64,000 nucleotides of DNA from Planctomycetaceae bacterium (GTDB lineage: Bacteria; Planctomycetota; Phycisphaerae; UBA1845; UTPLA1), in NCBI GenBank assembly GCA_006969385.1, contig CP030884.1:4954249-5018248 (forward strand), given 5' to 3'. Below are positions 35,983-44,946 of the stretch, one piece after another. A model generated the notes under the pieces. That model was not told the DNA's origin and searched no databases. It saw only the letters and a program-made list of their open reading frames with translations. The translations under genes and the position numbers were made by a program. The number at the start of each line of letters is the position of its first letter. Within the stretch, counting starts at the first letter, position 1.

Positions 35983-36768
35983 TTAGCGCACCAAAATAAT
36001 GGTGCCTGGCGACGCTTGTAGATGCTTGGCGGCGCTGCCTTGGTTGACGGCGACTTCAAGCATGCCCGTCGAACCGATCAGCGCGACGATTTCGCCGGGC
36101 CGCACATCGGAATATGTGGTGCGAACCGTACCAACGCGCAGCGGCCCCACCGATACGCCGTGCCGCTGAATGCCACCCCGTAGCTTACCCAATTCGCCCT
36201 CGGAAATATTGGTGATCAGGTTGCCGAAGTGATCGATGTAAAGCACCTTGCCTTCGACGCCGCCCTGTTCGAGCATTTGCGGGCGATCGATGTTCAGTAG
36301 CTCCAACTCGCGCGCGAGCGGCCCCACTTTTTCCATTAACATGCCTTGCCACAAGTGACCGGCCACCGGCGCGAAAATATCGCGACCGTGGAAGGTGTTG
36401 CTCACATCGTTTTCGTACAGCCGCGAATTTTCGACCACGCGCAGCTCTTCCAACACGAAATCGCGGTGGATAAACGTCAGCAGACCGTTGTCCGGGGCGA
36501 GGATCGTCTGCGAGCCGTAACGCGCGGCCATGATGCGCCGACGCGACCCGACGCCGGGGTCGATCACGGCAATATGGATCGTGCCCGGCGGGCAATATTC
36601 AAACACCTGCCGCAACACGAACGCGCCGTGCACGACGTCCTGCGGTCGGATCATGTGGGTGACATCGATGATCTGAGCGGTCGGAGCGCGCTGCAGGATC
36701 ACGCCTTTCATGCAGGCGACGTAGTGGTCCGCCTGGCCGAAATCTGTAAGTAGCGTGATAGCTGCCAT
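35983..36768 (-). CDS. S-adenosyl-L-methionine hydrolase/halogenase-like (DUF62 family)
   Basis: The family comprises SAM hydroxide adenosyltransferases (hydrolysing SAM to adenosine and methionine) and the related fluorinase/chlorinase. The motifs are LLTDFGQADHYVACMKG near residue 5, IDVTHMIRPQDV near 34, VIDPGVGSRRR near 69, LAPDNGLLTFI near 89, TFHGRDIFAPVAGHL near 126, IDHFGNLITNI near 179 and GSTGMLEVAVNQGSAA near 233. The core hydrolase residues (DFG, Asp-Pro-Gly, Asp-Asn, Arg-Asp, His-Phe-Gly-Asn) are all present. The 261-residue length fits. A house-keeping hydroxide-adding enzyme is more likely than a halogenase. Confidence 0.93.
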   Translation of the reverse strand: MAAITLLTDFGQADHYVACMKGVILQRAPTAQIIDVTHMIRPQDVVHGAFVLRQVFEYCPPGTIHIAVIDPGVGSRRRIMAARYGSQTILAPDNGLLTFIHRDFVLEELRVVENSRLYENDVSNTFHGRDIFAPVAGHLWQGMLMEKVGPLARELELLNIDRPQMLEQGGVEGKVLYIDHFGNLITNISEGELGKLRGGIQRHGVSVGPLRVGTVRTTYSDVRPGEIVALIGSTGMLEVAVNQGSAAKHLQASPGTIILVR

Positions 36769-37141
36769 GTTGCCCCAAGTATGCGCGCTGTTGACGAGGG
36801 CGATGCCGGTCGAAAGATCGCCCTATAAACCCGGTCGAGACCGTTATCCGGACGTAGGTCCGGACCGCGTTTCTCGCGATACCCTCTTCAATCCATCGGC
36901 TCGGAACGTTAGCGGAGCCAATTTCGAGTTCAAAATTGTAAACCCTTACCCACAATTGCCTTAGAACGATTCTGGCCCGATTTCGGCCCTTTTCCGAGTT
37001 GCTGGTCAGGCCAAGCGCCCGATTTTGCGATACTATTTTCACTGAGGCGGCGCGGTCAATGGTACGCGCTGCCTTTTCGTTGCCGACGATCGAGTCGCCG
37101 GGTCCTCAACGAGTAATGGTCGCAGGACACGCCACCGTGGC
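36769..37141. other. Divergent intergenic region
   Basis: It separates the minus-strand SAM hydrolase gene from the plus-strand pgpH operon and must contain the operon promoter. I found no strong consensus pair, no hairpin terminator and no convincing small ORF. Confidence 0.4.
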
Positions 37142-39424
37142 GTGGTGCTTATGTTTGATTTTCCTTGGCTGCGTCAAGGCCCTGGCGACGGGCGGAAGAA
37201 ACTGCTGTCCGAGGATCGCCCTTGGCACGAACGGTATCGACCCGCGCTCGGTTGGCCGTTGGTGATTGCGGTCGGCTTCTGGGCCATCGCCTCGCTGATT
37301 ATCGCAACGGGCAACGAACCCCTCCCCTATAACGTTGGCGACGAGCTGACGCGGCCCGTTTATTCGCGCGTGGCATTCGAGCGCGTCAGCGAATTTCAGA
37401 CCGAACAAGCGCGACGTCTTGCGCGGCAGGAAGTTCCGAATCACTTCCGATTCAATCGCGATGTCGTCGAACGCATGAAGGGCGAGATTCGGGACATCCA
37501 CGCCGCCGCCAAGGCTGCCGAATCCATCGAACAATTCCGCGCCGATCATGGCGAGCGTTGGGATATCGACGCGACCACGTTTCAAGCACTTAAAGAAAAC
37601 GCGCAAGACAGCGAAAAACTCTCGCGCGATCTTGCCAATCTGGAAAAGACGCTCAAAGAGCAGCCGTTGGTCGAGAAATTCGATGTCGGTCGCAAGCTGG
37701 ACAGCACCGCCGGTCATGCAATGCTCGAAACGGCGCCGGGCCAATACCAGCCCGTGCCAAAAGAGCAATTGGACTACGCGACGAACTCGGACCACGTGAC
37801 CAATATGAGCAATGTGGCCGTTCGTAACATTTTCCCAAGCGGAATTCAGTCGATCGTTGCCACGGTTATTCGCAAAGCGATCGTTCCGGAGAAAGACCGC
37901 TTCGAACCGCTTTACATCTACGACGCGGAATATACCAGAGAACGCATTGCAGAAGCCGACAAGATTCCGCCGGTGATGGACCCGTTCAAAGTCGGCGACA
38001 TCATCGCAACCGCCGGCGTGATCGGTGAAGAAACGTTCGCCAAACTGCGCGCCGAACACGACGAGTATCTCGCGCAACGTCAGACCAACCCCGTGCTAGT
38101 GAACGAATGGCGCAAACGGCGCTTCGGTCTAATGGGCATCATCGCGTTGACGACCATCGGCTTGGGGATCTTCACGGCGCGTTCGCAGCCGCGGATCGCA
38201 CAGAAAACCCTGCGCGCCCTCGGTATCGCCGCCTTGCTGGCAGGCATGCTTGCCATCGACCGCTTTGTGTTGCTTAACGTCGGGAAGTCTCCGATGTGGA
38301 GCGTTACAACGATTACGCTGACGGCGGCCATCCTCACCATTACCTACTCGCAGATATTCGCCTTGGGGACCGTGTCGGCGTTGGCGTTGTTGACGGTGCT
38401 CACCCTCGACGCGCCTTACGGCTTGATGATCTTGCTGCTTACCGTCGCGACCGTGACGGTGTTGATGCTCTCCGAAATCCGCACGCGCATGCACATGTTG
38501 CGGGTGGGCATCGTGGCGGGCACGGCGGCTTGGTTGGCGGCGGCGTTTACGGCCTTCGCTGATGGCGGCCCCGTGTTGAGCGATGCGTTTTTGGCGGCGC
38601 TGGCGGCACTGATCGGCGTCTGCATCGTATTCGTCTTGCTGCCGGTGATCGAACGAGCGTTTCGAGTCAGCACCAGTCTGACGCTGTTGGAATGGGCCGA
38701 CACGAGCAAGCCGCTGCTCCGCGAACTAATCGAGAAAGCGCCCGGTACGTGGCAACATAGCCACTTGTTGGGGAGCATGGCGGAAACCGCGGCACAGGCC
38801 ATCGGCGCGAATGGATTGTTGGTGCGTGTGGGCGCGTACTACCATGACGTCGGTAAGACGTGTAAGCCCGCTTACTTCGTTGAGAATCAGGATGCGAATA
38901 TCAGCGCTCACCGCGGCCTCGCGCCGAGTATGAGCTTGCTCGTGATCCTATCTCACGTGAAGGACGGTCTCGCCTTGGCGCGCGAACACGGTGTACCGCC
39001 GATTCTCCACCAATTCATTGCCGAGCATCACGGCACGACCGTCGTGCGCTACTTCCATCACATGGCATCGGAGGAAGCCAAAGCCAGCGGCCTGAAAATG
39101 CGCGAAGTCAGCGATACTGACTTCCGCTATCCCGGCCCGCGACCGCGCACGCGCGAGTCAGCCATTCTGATGCTTTGCGACGGTGTCGAGGGTGCCGTTC
39201 GTTCGCTACCGGAACCGACGCCGGGCCGCATCGAAACTGTGGTGCACGATATTTTGATGGCGCGATTGATGGACGGTCAGTTCGACGAATGCGATATTAC
39301 GCTGCGCGAGCTGGCGTTGGTCGAACGCAGCCTCGTGAAGAGCCTGCGCGCCATTCACCACGGTCGCATCGCTTACCCGAAAGACAGCACCGAATCGAGC
39401 CGGGCAAAGGTCAAATCCGCATGA
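37142..39424 (+). CDS. pgpH: 7TM-HD cyclic-dinucleotide phosphodiesterase (PgpH type)
   Basis: This membrane-bound HD-domain protein resembles PgpH, which hydrolyses c-di-AMP. A first helix (about residues 40-60) precedes an extracellular 7TMR-HD domain (about 65-310). A bundle of helices runs from about 330 to 520, then a cytoplasmic HD domain follows with TWQHSHLLGSMAE near 538 and AYYHDVGKTCKP near 566, plus FIAEHHGTTVV near 620. The metal-binding His-Asp set looks intact. The start is a GTG at 37142; an ATG at 37151 is equally plausible. The next gene, ybeY, overlaps the stop by ATGA. The gene order pgpH-ybeY is well known across bacteria. Confidence 0.92.
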   Translation: MVLMFDFPWLRQGPGDGRKKLLSEDRPWHERYRPALGWPLVIAVGFWAIASLIIATGNEPLPYNVGDELTRPVYSRVAFERVSEFQTEQARRLARQEVPNHFRFNRDVVERMKGEIRDIHAAAKAAESIEQFRADHGERWDIDATTFQALKENAQDSEKLSRDLANLEKTLKEQPLVEKFDVGRKLDSTAGHAMLETAPGQYQPVPKEQLDYATNSDHVTNMSNVAVRNIFPSGIQSIVATVIRKAIVPEKDRFEPLYIYDAEYTRERIAEADKIPPVMDPFKVGDIIATAGVIGEETFAKLRAEHDEYLAQRQTNPVLVNEWRKRRFGLMGIIALTTIGLGIFTARSQPRIAQKTLRALGIAALLAGMLAIDRFVLLNVGKSPMWSVTTITLTAAILTITYSQIFALGTVSALALLTVLTLDAPYGLMILLLTVATVTVLMLSEIRTRMHMLRVGIVAGTAAWLAAAFTAFADGGPVLSDAFLAALAALIGVCIVFVLLPVIERAFRVSTSLTLLEWADTSKPLLRELIEKAPGTWQHSHLLGSMAETAAQAIGANGLLVRVGAYYHDVGKTCKPAYFVENQDANISAHRGLAPSMSLLVILSHVKDGLALAREHGVPPILHQFIAEHHGTTVVRYFHHMASEEAKASGLKMREVSDTDFRYPGPRPRTRESAILMLCDGVEGAVRSLPEPTPGRIETVVHDILMARLMDGQFDECDITLRELALVERSLVKSLRAIHHGRIAYPKDSTESSRAKVKSA

Positions 39425-39957
39425 GCCGACCGCACCACGATGGCGAACGCGAGCCCGACTCGGAGCCTCCTTCTACGCCGCCGATCTCAATCGATGTTGA
39501 AGGCGCGGATGATGACCTTACCGACGCCCTGCGCGCGGGGTTAACGTTTGCCGTCGCGCGGCACGATCTCAAACGCGTTTCCATCGAAATCGCCATCGTC
39601 AACGAAAAACAAATGTGCGAGTTCCACGACCGCTGGATGAACGATCCGTCGCCGACGGATGTGTTGACTTTCGACTTGCTTGATGACGACGACACCAGCG
39701 ACGCGATCGAAGGTCAAATCGTCATCTGCGAGCCCGTCGCGCGCGAGCAGGCCGAAGCGCGCGGCCATTCATGGCAAGATGAAGTGCTGCTTTACGCGCT
39801 GCACGGTTTCCTGCATCTTGCCGGATACGACGATCACGATGATGCCGATTTTGAACGCATGCATGCCGAGGAAGATGCGATGTTGGTCGCGCTCGGCAAG
39901 CAACCGATTTTCGGCGCGGACAAGGGCCAACCCGACTCGGATCGGAGCAACAAATAA
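39421..39957 (+). CDS. ybeY: Endoribonuclease YbeY
   Basis: This zinc-dependent single-strand endoribonuclease is needed for 16S rRNA 3'-end maturation and 70S quality control. The core shows IEIAIVNEKQMCEFHDRWMNDPSPTDVLTFDL (about residues 58-89) and LLYALHGFLHLAGYDDHDDADFERMH (about 121-146). The Zn-ligand motif HxxxH is intact; the third His follows DD rather than D, a one-residue shift from the common GYDH form. The start ATG overlaps the pgpH TGA (ATGA), so translation is coupled. An N-terminal acidic extension of about 20 residues is unusual. The next gene starts immediately after its TAA. Confidence 0.92.
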   Translation: MSRPHHDGEREPDSEPPSTPPISIDVEGADDDLTDALRAGLTFAVARHDLKRVSIEIAIVNEKQMCEFHDRWMNDPSPTDVLTFDLLDDDDTSDAIEGQIVICEPVAREQAEARGHSWQDEVLLYALHGFLHLAGYDDHDDADFERMHAEEDAMLVALGKQPIFGADKGQPDSDRSNK

Positions 39958-40728
39958 ATGATTGTGCACGCCGTTCAACTGGATATCGACGCCACATCGC
40001 GCTCGCGCACGCTGCAGCGTGCGATGAAAGCCATCGATGCCGCCGCCGATCTCGATCCGTCGCCTGACCTTATCGCCCTTCCCGCCTTCGGCAACGCCTT
40101 GGCGGCGCTGGGCGGTAAACCGGCGAATTACGAACGCGCGCCCGGAATGGTCACAGCCAGTTGCGGCTTGCGCGGTCGCAGTTGGGGCGTTTTTCTGGCC
40201 GTGGGGCTGGCGGAGAAAAGTGACGGCAAGAAACCGCACCTAACGGGTATGTTGCTCGATCGCGATGCCGATATTCGCGTATTGCAGCGCATGACCACTC
40301 TGACGAGCAAGGCGTTCAAAAAGGCGTTTGAAGCCGGCGCGCAACAGCTGCGCGTGGGCAAGTGTTTGTTGGGGCAGTTCGCCCTGCTCGTGGGTGACGA
40401 TGTGCTCTCTGAAGCATGTTGGGAAGCGGCTGTCAGCGGCGGCGCGCAGTTTGTGATCGGTGCCAGCTGTTGGCCCGAAGACGCGGGCGACGATGTTGAA
40501 GCGACCGTATCGAAGCACGCTGGTGCGTTTGGCGTGCCGTGCGTCTTAGCCGATTGCACCACCACCGACGACGCGGCCAAGCCAAAGTTGGTCGGCCGCA
40601 GTTTAATCGTCGATGCGAGCGGTTCAGTGCTGGCTGCCGCACCGCCGCATCAGGCCACTGGATTGCAAGCGGAGATCGCGTTGCCCGAGCCGAAGACCAT
40701 CTTGCAGGAAACCATCGGTGACGAATAA
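39958..40728 (+). CDS. Catalytically degenerate nitrilase-fold protein
   Basis: The 256-residue sequence follows the carbon-nitrogen hydrolase fold from start to end: MIVHAVQLDID, DPSPDLIALPAFG, AVGLAEKSDGKKP, LLVGDDVLSEACW, FVIGASCWPED and SLIVDASGSVLAA. Where active members have the Glu of LPE it reads LPA, and where they have the catalytic Cys (ICYDxRFPE) it reads LVGDDVLSE. Two triad residues are therefore missing and the protein is unlikely to hydrolyse amides. It begins directly after the ybeY stop (TAAATG) and lies in an RNA-maturation and membrane operon. A structural or regulatory role is inferred. Confidence 0.8.
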   Translation: MIVHAVQLDIDATSRSRTLQRAMKAIDAAADLDPSPDLIALPAFGNALAALGGKPANYERAPGMVTASCGLRGRSWGVFLAVGLAEKSDGKKPHLTGMLLDRDADIRVLQRMTTLTSKAFKKAFEAGAQQLRVGKCLLGQFALLVGDDVLSEACWEAAVSGGAQFVIGASCWPEDAGDDVEATVSKHAGAFGVPCVLADCTTTDDAAKPKLVGRSLIVDASGSVLAAAPPHQATGLQAEIALPEPKTILQETIGDE

Positions 40729-40731
40729 ATC

Positions 40732-41982
40732 GTGACGGTCATATTTCTCATCATCTGGACGATCGCCGCCGTGTTTTTCGGCACGGCCACCATCGCCGCG
40801 CGCTACGCCTCGCGCACACGCCTAACGATTTTGCTGGGCGCTAACGACGCCGCCGAAGAACGTACCAATACTTTTTTTGCCGCCCAAGATGAAATCGCAC
40901 GTACGTGCGTCGGCCTGCGGCAACTCACCATCGTCACGTTTGTGCTCACGTTGTTCCTTGGCGTGTCGCATCTTGAATCACTTAACCGCTGGCTGGCATT
41001 TTGGGCTGTTTGCATTCCCTGGTTGGTCGTCGTTGGCGTGGCCCTGCCAACGTCGTGGGCGCAGCATGCGGGTGAAGAATTTCTCGGTCGTAGCCTGCCG
41101 TTCTTGTTTATCTTGCGTGGCCTGTCGCGCCCGTTGTTGGCAACGCAGGATTTAATCTCCGAGATCGTGCGACGCCTCACCGGCGCGCCCATCAACGGCG
41201 AAGACGGCGACGACCGCTTCGAAGAACGCATTCTCGACGTCGTGCGTCAAGGCGAAACGCATGGCTCGGTGCAAGCGCAGGAGACCGAGATGATTCGCTC
41301 GGTCATGTTTCTCGACGAAACCAGCGTTGGCGAGATCATGACGCCGCGCACCGACGTGACGGGTGTGGATGTCGCCGCCGATTACGACACCGTGCGCGAC
41401 CTGATTCGCAACGACGGGCATTCGCGCTACCCCGTATATGAAGAATCGCTCGATAACGTGGTCGGCATGCTTTATGCAAAAGACATGCTCAATGCCGAAC
41501 GCGATGGTTTTTCAACTCGCGCCGTCATGCGACCGGTCACCTTCGTGCCCGAAACCAAAGACCTCGCGTCGCTGTTGCGCGAGTTTCAGAACAATCGCGT
41601 GCACATCGCGATCGTTCTCGACGAGTACGGCGGCACGGCGGGTTTGGTCACGTTCGAAGATATTTTGGAAGAACTCGTGGGCGAAATCGCAGACGAACAC
41701 GAACGACCACCCGAGTCCTCGATCAAACGCATCGATCCGCGCACGTATGAAATCGATGCGCGCGTACGCGTCGAAGAAATCAACGACGATCTCAATCTCG
41801 ATTTGCCCGACGACGAAGCTTACGACACGGTCGGTGGTTTCGTGTTAAGCAAACTCGGACGCATTCCGGCGAAGCACGAAGCGTTGGTCGAGGGCGATAT
41901 CCGGATTGAAGTGATCGACGCCGATCAGCGTAGTATCAATCGCTTGCAAATCACCCGTCTCGAAGCCGTGCCCGAGGAATAA
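40732..41982 (+). CDS. CNNM/HlyC-CorC family protein with CBS pair
   Basis: An N-terminal membrane region of three or four helices (about residues 1-150, including VIFLIIWTIAAVFFGTATIAA and LAFWAVCIPWLVVVGVALP) precedes a CBS pair. The pair contains VGEIMTPRTDVTGVD near 200, GHSRYPVYEESLDNVVGMLYAKDML near 228 and VLDEYGGTAGLVTFEDILEELVGEI near 297. A C-terminal CorC/HlyC domain (about 330-410: VRVEEINDDLNLDLPDDEAYDTVGGFVLSKLGRIP) follows. Members are linked to magnesium or sodium-dependent magnesium export (known for CNNM/CorC). The start is GTG at 40732, three bases after the previous stop. Confidence 0.9.
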   Translation: MTVIFLIIWTIAAVFFGTATIAARYASRTRLTILLGANDAAEERTNTFFAAQDEIARTCVGLRQLTIVTFVLTLFLGVSHLESLNRWLAFWAVCIPWLVVVGVALPTSWAQHAGEEFLGRSLPFLFILRGLSRPLLATQDLISEIVRRLTGAPINGEDGDDRFEERILDVVRQGETHGSVQAQETEMIRSVMFLDETSVGEIMTPRTDVTGVDVAADYDTVRDLIRNDGHSRYPVYEESLDNVVGMLYAKDMLNAERDGFSTRAVMRPVTFVPETKDLASLLREFQNNRVHIAIVLDEYGGTAGLVTFEDILEELVGEIADEHERPPESSIKRIDPRTYEIDARVRVEEINDDLNLDLPDDEAYDTVGGFVLSKLGRIPAKHEALVEGDIRIEVIDADQRSINRLQITRLEAVPEE

Positions 41983-41988
41983 GCTGTT

Positions 41989-42753
41989 ATGGCGCTGATC
42001 AAGGACGAAGCCTTCGTTCTGCGGCGGCTGGATTTCAGCGAAACCTCGCAGGTACTGGCCATCTTCACCCGCGACCACGGTCAGCAAAGTGTTTTGTTTA
42101 AAGGGGCGAAACGCTCGACCAAAACGCGTGCGTCTATCGGTATCGATTTGCTGGAAAAAGGTGACGCCGTATTCACCATGCGAGCGGGCAAGGAAGATCG
42201 CATGGCCACACTAACGGATTGGCGTCAACGCGATGGCTTTCGGCATTTGCGCAACGCGCTCGGTGCGTTGTACAGCGCGGAGTACGCAGCGGACGTAACA
42301 TTGTCGCTGACCGAGCGGCACGACGCCCATCCGCCTTTGTTCGAAAGCCTCGATTCGTTGTTTAACGATCTCGCGCAGCCGCCCTACCTCGATTCGATCG
42401 CGCGCTTTCAATGGGAATTGCTAACGCACGTCGGCATGCGGCCGGAGATGCGCCACTGTGCCGCGTGTGGTAAGGACACGGTCGACGATAGCGTCTTGTT
42501 CTTTAGTTCGCATCAAGGCGGCGCGTTGTGTCGCGATTGCGAGCCGCACGCCATCGAGAAACGCCGTCTCAGCCGCGCGACGGCCGACGTATTGATCGAT
42601 ACGAAGACGGGCCGCCTCGGTCGCGCGTTTATGCTGCTCGATTACCACCTGCGCGAAATCATCGGTCGCCCACCGCGGCTGAGTAAGATGCTGCAATCGG
42701 CCCTGCGCGACGAGCTAAAGCAAATGGTCGATAAGCGGTTACTCGATCGGTGA
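41989..42753 (+). CDS. recO: DNA repair protein RecO
   Basis: RecO promotes annealing and RecA loading at single-strand gaps in the RecFOR pathway. The 254-residue length is normal. The N-terminal OB fold begins ALIKDEAFVLRRLDFSETSQVLAIFTRDHG. A middle helical region follows (LYSAEYAADVTLSLTERHDAHPPLFESLDSLFNDLA). A four-Cys zinc site lies at about 152-180 (HCAACGKD and ALCRDCEPH). It follows the CBS gene by six bases and is the last gene of the pgpH-ybeY operon, an arrangement common in several phyla. No hairpin terminator was seen after it. Confidence 0.92.
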   Translation: MALIKDEAFVLRRLDFSETSQVLAIFTRDHGQQSVLFKGAKRSTKTRASIGIDLLEKGDAVFTMRAGKEDRMATLTDWRQRDGFRHLRNALGALYSAEYAADVTLSLTERHDAHPPLFESLDSLFNDLAQPPYLDSIARFQWELLTHVGMRPEMRHCAACGKDTVDDSVLFFSSHQGGALCRDCEPHAIEKRRLSRATADVLIDTKTGRLGRAFMLLDYHLREIIGRPPRLSKMLQSALRDELKQMVDKRLLDR

Positions 42754-43077
42754 TAGAAAATTAATCAACGAAATGTGATTGCGAATCCTGCAGGTTGCAC
42801 ATCCATCAGAGCCGCGCCCGTAAGGAAGCGGTCACCGTCAGGTCTCTCGAAAATCGTCAGATGTCTTGAGAATCTAATTCGACTCGGATGCCCCTTCCTT
42901 CGCGCCCAAGTGGCCCATCCTTCGCGCCGGCGAAGGTTGGGGAATCGCATTTTCCAGAAAAGCCTGCCACCATTGTTCGTCGTGGGCTTACCCTCGGCCA
43001 TAGGTTGAGGGCTAAGTGAATTCATAGCCGGGTTCCCCTGCCCCTCTGGGGCTGGGGGACATTGGCCGGTAGCGCAA
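42754..43077. other. Intergenic region with two repeat copies
   Basis: No gene is supported between the convergent recO and pdxA genes. It holds a third copy of the GAGCCGCGCCCGTAAGGAAG repeat (42809-42835) and the reverse copy of the CCCCAGCCCCAGAGGGGC repeat (about 43031-43060). Confidence 0.5.
42809..42835. repeat. Single copy of the GAGCCGCGCCCGTA repeat
   Basis: CAGAGCCGCGCCCGTAAGGA followed by AGCGGTCACCG matches the first tandem copy near 23790 over its conserved core, then diverges. Confidence 0.85.
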
Positions 43078-44115
43078 CTACTCCTGCGACCGACAACGCT
43101 GCTGCGCCAAATCGATCGCTAACCCCAACGCCGCTTTCATCGACCCCGGATCGGCACGATTCTTTCCGGCAATGTCGTACGCCGTGCCGTGATCCACACT
43201 CGTACGAATAATCGGCAAACCGAGCGTGAGATTCACCGCCTCGTCAAACGCGAGCAGTTTCACCGGTATTAAGCCCTGATCGTGATACATCGCGACGACG
43301 CCATCAAACTCGCCCGTGGCAGCGCGGCGAAACACAGTATCCGCCGGATACGGCCCGCTGGCGTTGATACCGTGCAATTGCGCCATCTCGATTGCCGGCG
43401 CGATGATGCGTTTTTCTTCGTCGCCAAAGCGACCGTCTTCGCTGGCGTGCGGATTCAGGCCCGCCACCGCAATGCGCGGTCGCGTTAAGCCGAACCATTC
43501 CGTCAGCGCTTGGTTCATCAAATCGATCGGTTGAAAGACCAAACCGATGGTGAAGTGATTGCGCAGATCGAACAGCGCTTCGTGCGCGCTGGCCAACGCC
43601 ACGCGAATCGGTCCACCGGCGAACATCATCGTGACGCGCTTGGCGTGAAAGCGATGGGCAAGCAGTTCGGTGTGGCCGGGATATTGCTTAAAACCCGCCA
43701 TCGACCACGCCGTTTTGTTAATCGGGCCGGTCACCAGCGCATCGATGCGCCCGGCGGCGGCGTCTTCTATCGCGTCTTCGAGAAACGCCATCGACGCTTT
43801 GCCGCCCTCGACCGATGCCGTCGGGCGCAAGCGCCCCGCCAAGGCGAACTCATCGAAGTCGCGCACCAGCACCGGATGCTGCCAGTCGTGCCCGTTTAAT
43901 TCGCCGCGCGGCTCGGTGGTCCAAAAGGTGCGCAGCTCAGCCGCGTCGGCCGCCAACTCGATCTGATCGGACAAGCCGTAAATCACGAAATGCGCGCGCT
44001 CGCGAATCGTATGATCGGCCAACGCTTTGATGGCCACTTCGGCACCGATGCCCGCAGGGTCACCCATGGTAATACCGATGGTTGGAATCGAATTGGCACC
44101 GTGCGAATGGGTCAT
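43078..44115 (-). CDS. pdxA: 4-hydroxythreonine-4-phosphate dehydrogenase
   Basis: PdxA oxidises 4-phosphohydroxythreonine in the deoxyxylulose-dependent pyridoxal phosphate pathway. The motifs are IGITMGDPAGIGAEVAIKAL near residue 12, DALVTGPINKTAW near 126, FKQYPGHTELLA near 142 (metal His), AGLNPHASEDGRFGDEE near 218, AMYHDQGLIPVKLLAF near 273 and IRTSVDHGTAYDIAGKN near 300. The 345-residue length fits. It lies 15 bases downstream of ribE on the same strand, so the two vitamin-cofactor genes probably share a transcript. Confidence 0.95.
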   Translation of the reverse strand: MTHSHGANSIPTIGITMGDPAGIGAEVAIKALADHTIRERAHFVIYGLSDQIELAADAAELRTFWTTEPRGELNGHDWQHPVLVRDFDEFALAGRLRPTASVEGGKASMAFLEDAIEDAAAGRIDALVTGPINKTAWSMAGFKQYPGHTELLAHRFHAKRVTMMFAGGPIRVALASAHEALFDLRNHFTIGLVFQPIDLMNQALTEWFGLTRPRIAVAGLNPHASEDGRFGDEEKRIIAPAIEMAQLHGINASGPYPADTVFRRAATGEFDGVVAMYHDQGLIPVKLLAFDEAVNLTLGLPIIRTSVDHGTAYDIAGKNRADPGSMKAALGLAIDLAQQRCRSQE

Positions 44116-44130
44116 GAGCGTGCGAACGAT

Positions 44131-44784
44131 TTAAGCAAAGCCGTTGGCCTGCAGATACGAAAGCGTGATTCCGCCGACCGTGCCGTCGGCATTACCGTCA
44201 TGTAACAAGTGTGCGATCGTGCGAACCAGAATATCGGTTTCCAAGTTGACCGTTTGGCCGACGCGTTTGTCGCCGATCGTCGTCTCGCGCAACGTCGTTG
44301 GAATCAGCGCAACGGCGAACCGTTCGGCTTCGCGCGCGGCAACCGTCAGCGAAATGCCGTCGATCGTGATCGAGCCTTTGGGCACGATCATTCTCATCGC
44401 TTCGGGTTCGGCCTTGAACCACCACATGGCCGATAAGTCGCCGGGCACGATTTCGTCGACCGTACCGACGGCATCGACATGGCCTTGCACGAAATGACCG
44501 TCGATCCGATCGCCGACGCGCATCGACTTTTGCAGGTTGACGCTATCACCGGTTTGCAGCCCACCGAGCGTACTGCGACGCAGCGTCTCGGCGACAACAT
44601 CAAAGTGTGCGACCGCACCGTCGATCTTGGTGACCGTCAAGCACACGCCATCAATGGCGATGCTGGCCCCCAGCGGCACGCCCTGCCAGTAATCGTTGGC
44701 AGCACTAAGTTGCAGCGTTTGACCGGCGGCGTTGGGCGCGACGGCGGAGATGCGTCCGATCTTGTCGATGATTCCGGAAAACAT
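44131..44784 (-). CDS. ribE: Riboflavin synthase alpha subunit
   Basis: The enzyme dismutates two 6,7-dimethyl-8-ribityllumazine molecules to riboflavin. The tandem lumazine-binding barrels are both present. Domain 1 (MFSGIIDKIGRI..., ASIAIDGVCLTVT near 40, AETLRRSTLGGLQTGDSVNLQ near 64) is followed by domain 2 (DGHFVQGHVDAVGTV near 95, GSITIDGISLTVA near 137, IPTTLRETTIG near 160). The FSGI start is invariant in the family. The length of 217 aa is standard. No FMN riboswitch was recognised upstream. pdxA follows closely. Confidence 0.95.
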   Translation of the reverse strand: MFSGIIDKIGRISAVAPNAAGQTLQLSAANDYWQGVPLGASIAIDGVCLTVTKIDGAVAHFDVVAETLRRSTLGGLQTGDSVNLQKSMRVGDRIDGHFVQGHVDAVGTVDEIVPGDLSAMWWFKAEPEAMRMIVPKGSITIDGISLTVAAREAERFAVALIPTTLRETTIGDKRVGQTVNLETDILVRTIAHLLHDGNADGTVGGITLSYLQANGFA

Positions 44785-44862
44785 AAGCAGCTAAATTGTA
44801 GAGGTTGCGGCGTGAATCGCCCAGCGAACGAGATTATTGAAACGTGCTTGGGCATAAAGAAA

Positions 44863-44891
44863 CTCCCACCCGCGATGTACGCGGATGGGAG
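44863..44891 (-). terminator. Rho-independent terminator
   Basis: CTCCCACCCGCG pairs with CGCGGATGGGAG around an ATGTA loop. Read on the minus strand it is followed by TTTCTTT. It lies just after the stop of the lipoprotein gene ending at 44947. Confidence 0.88.
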
Positions 44892-44946
44892 CTTGTCTTT
44901 CAGGATTCACGGCCAACTGCGGGTTACCCGCAGCGTGCAAATACGT

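Noticed and set aside
37106..38077. 323-codon minus-strand frame over pgpH
   Set aside because: It is antisense to the extracellular domain of a well-supported protein and unlike any family.
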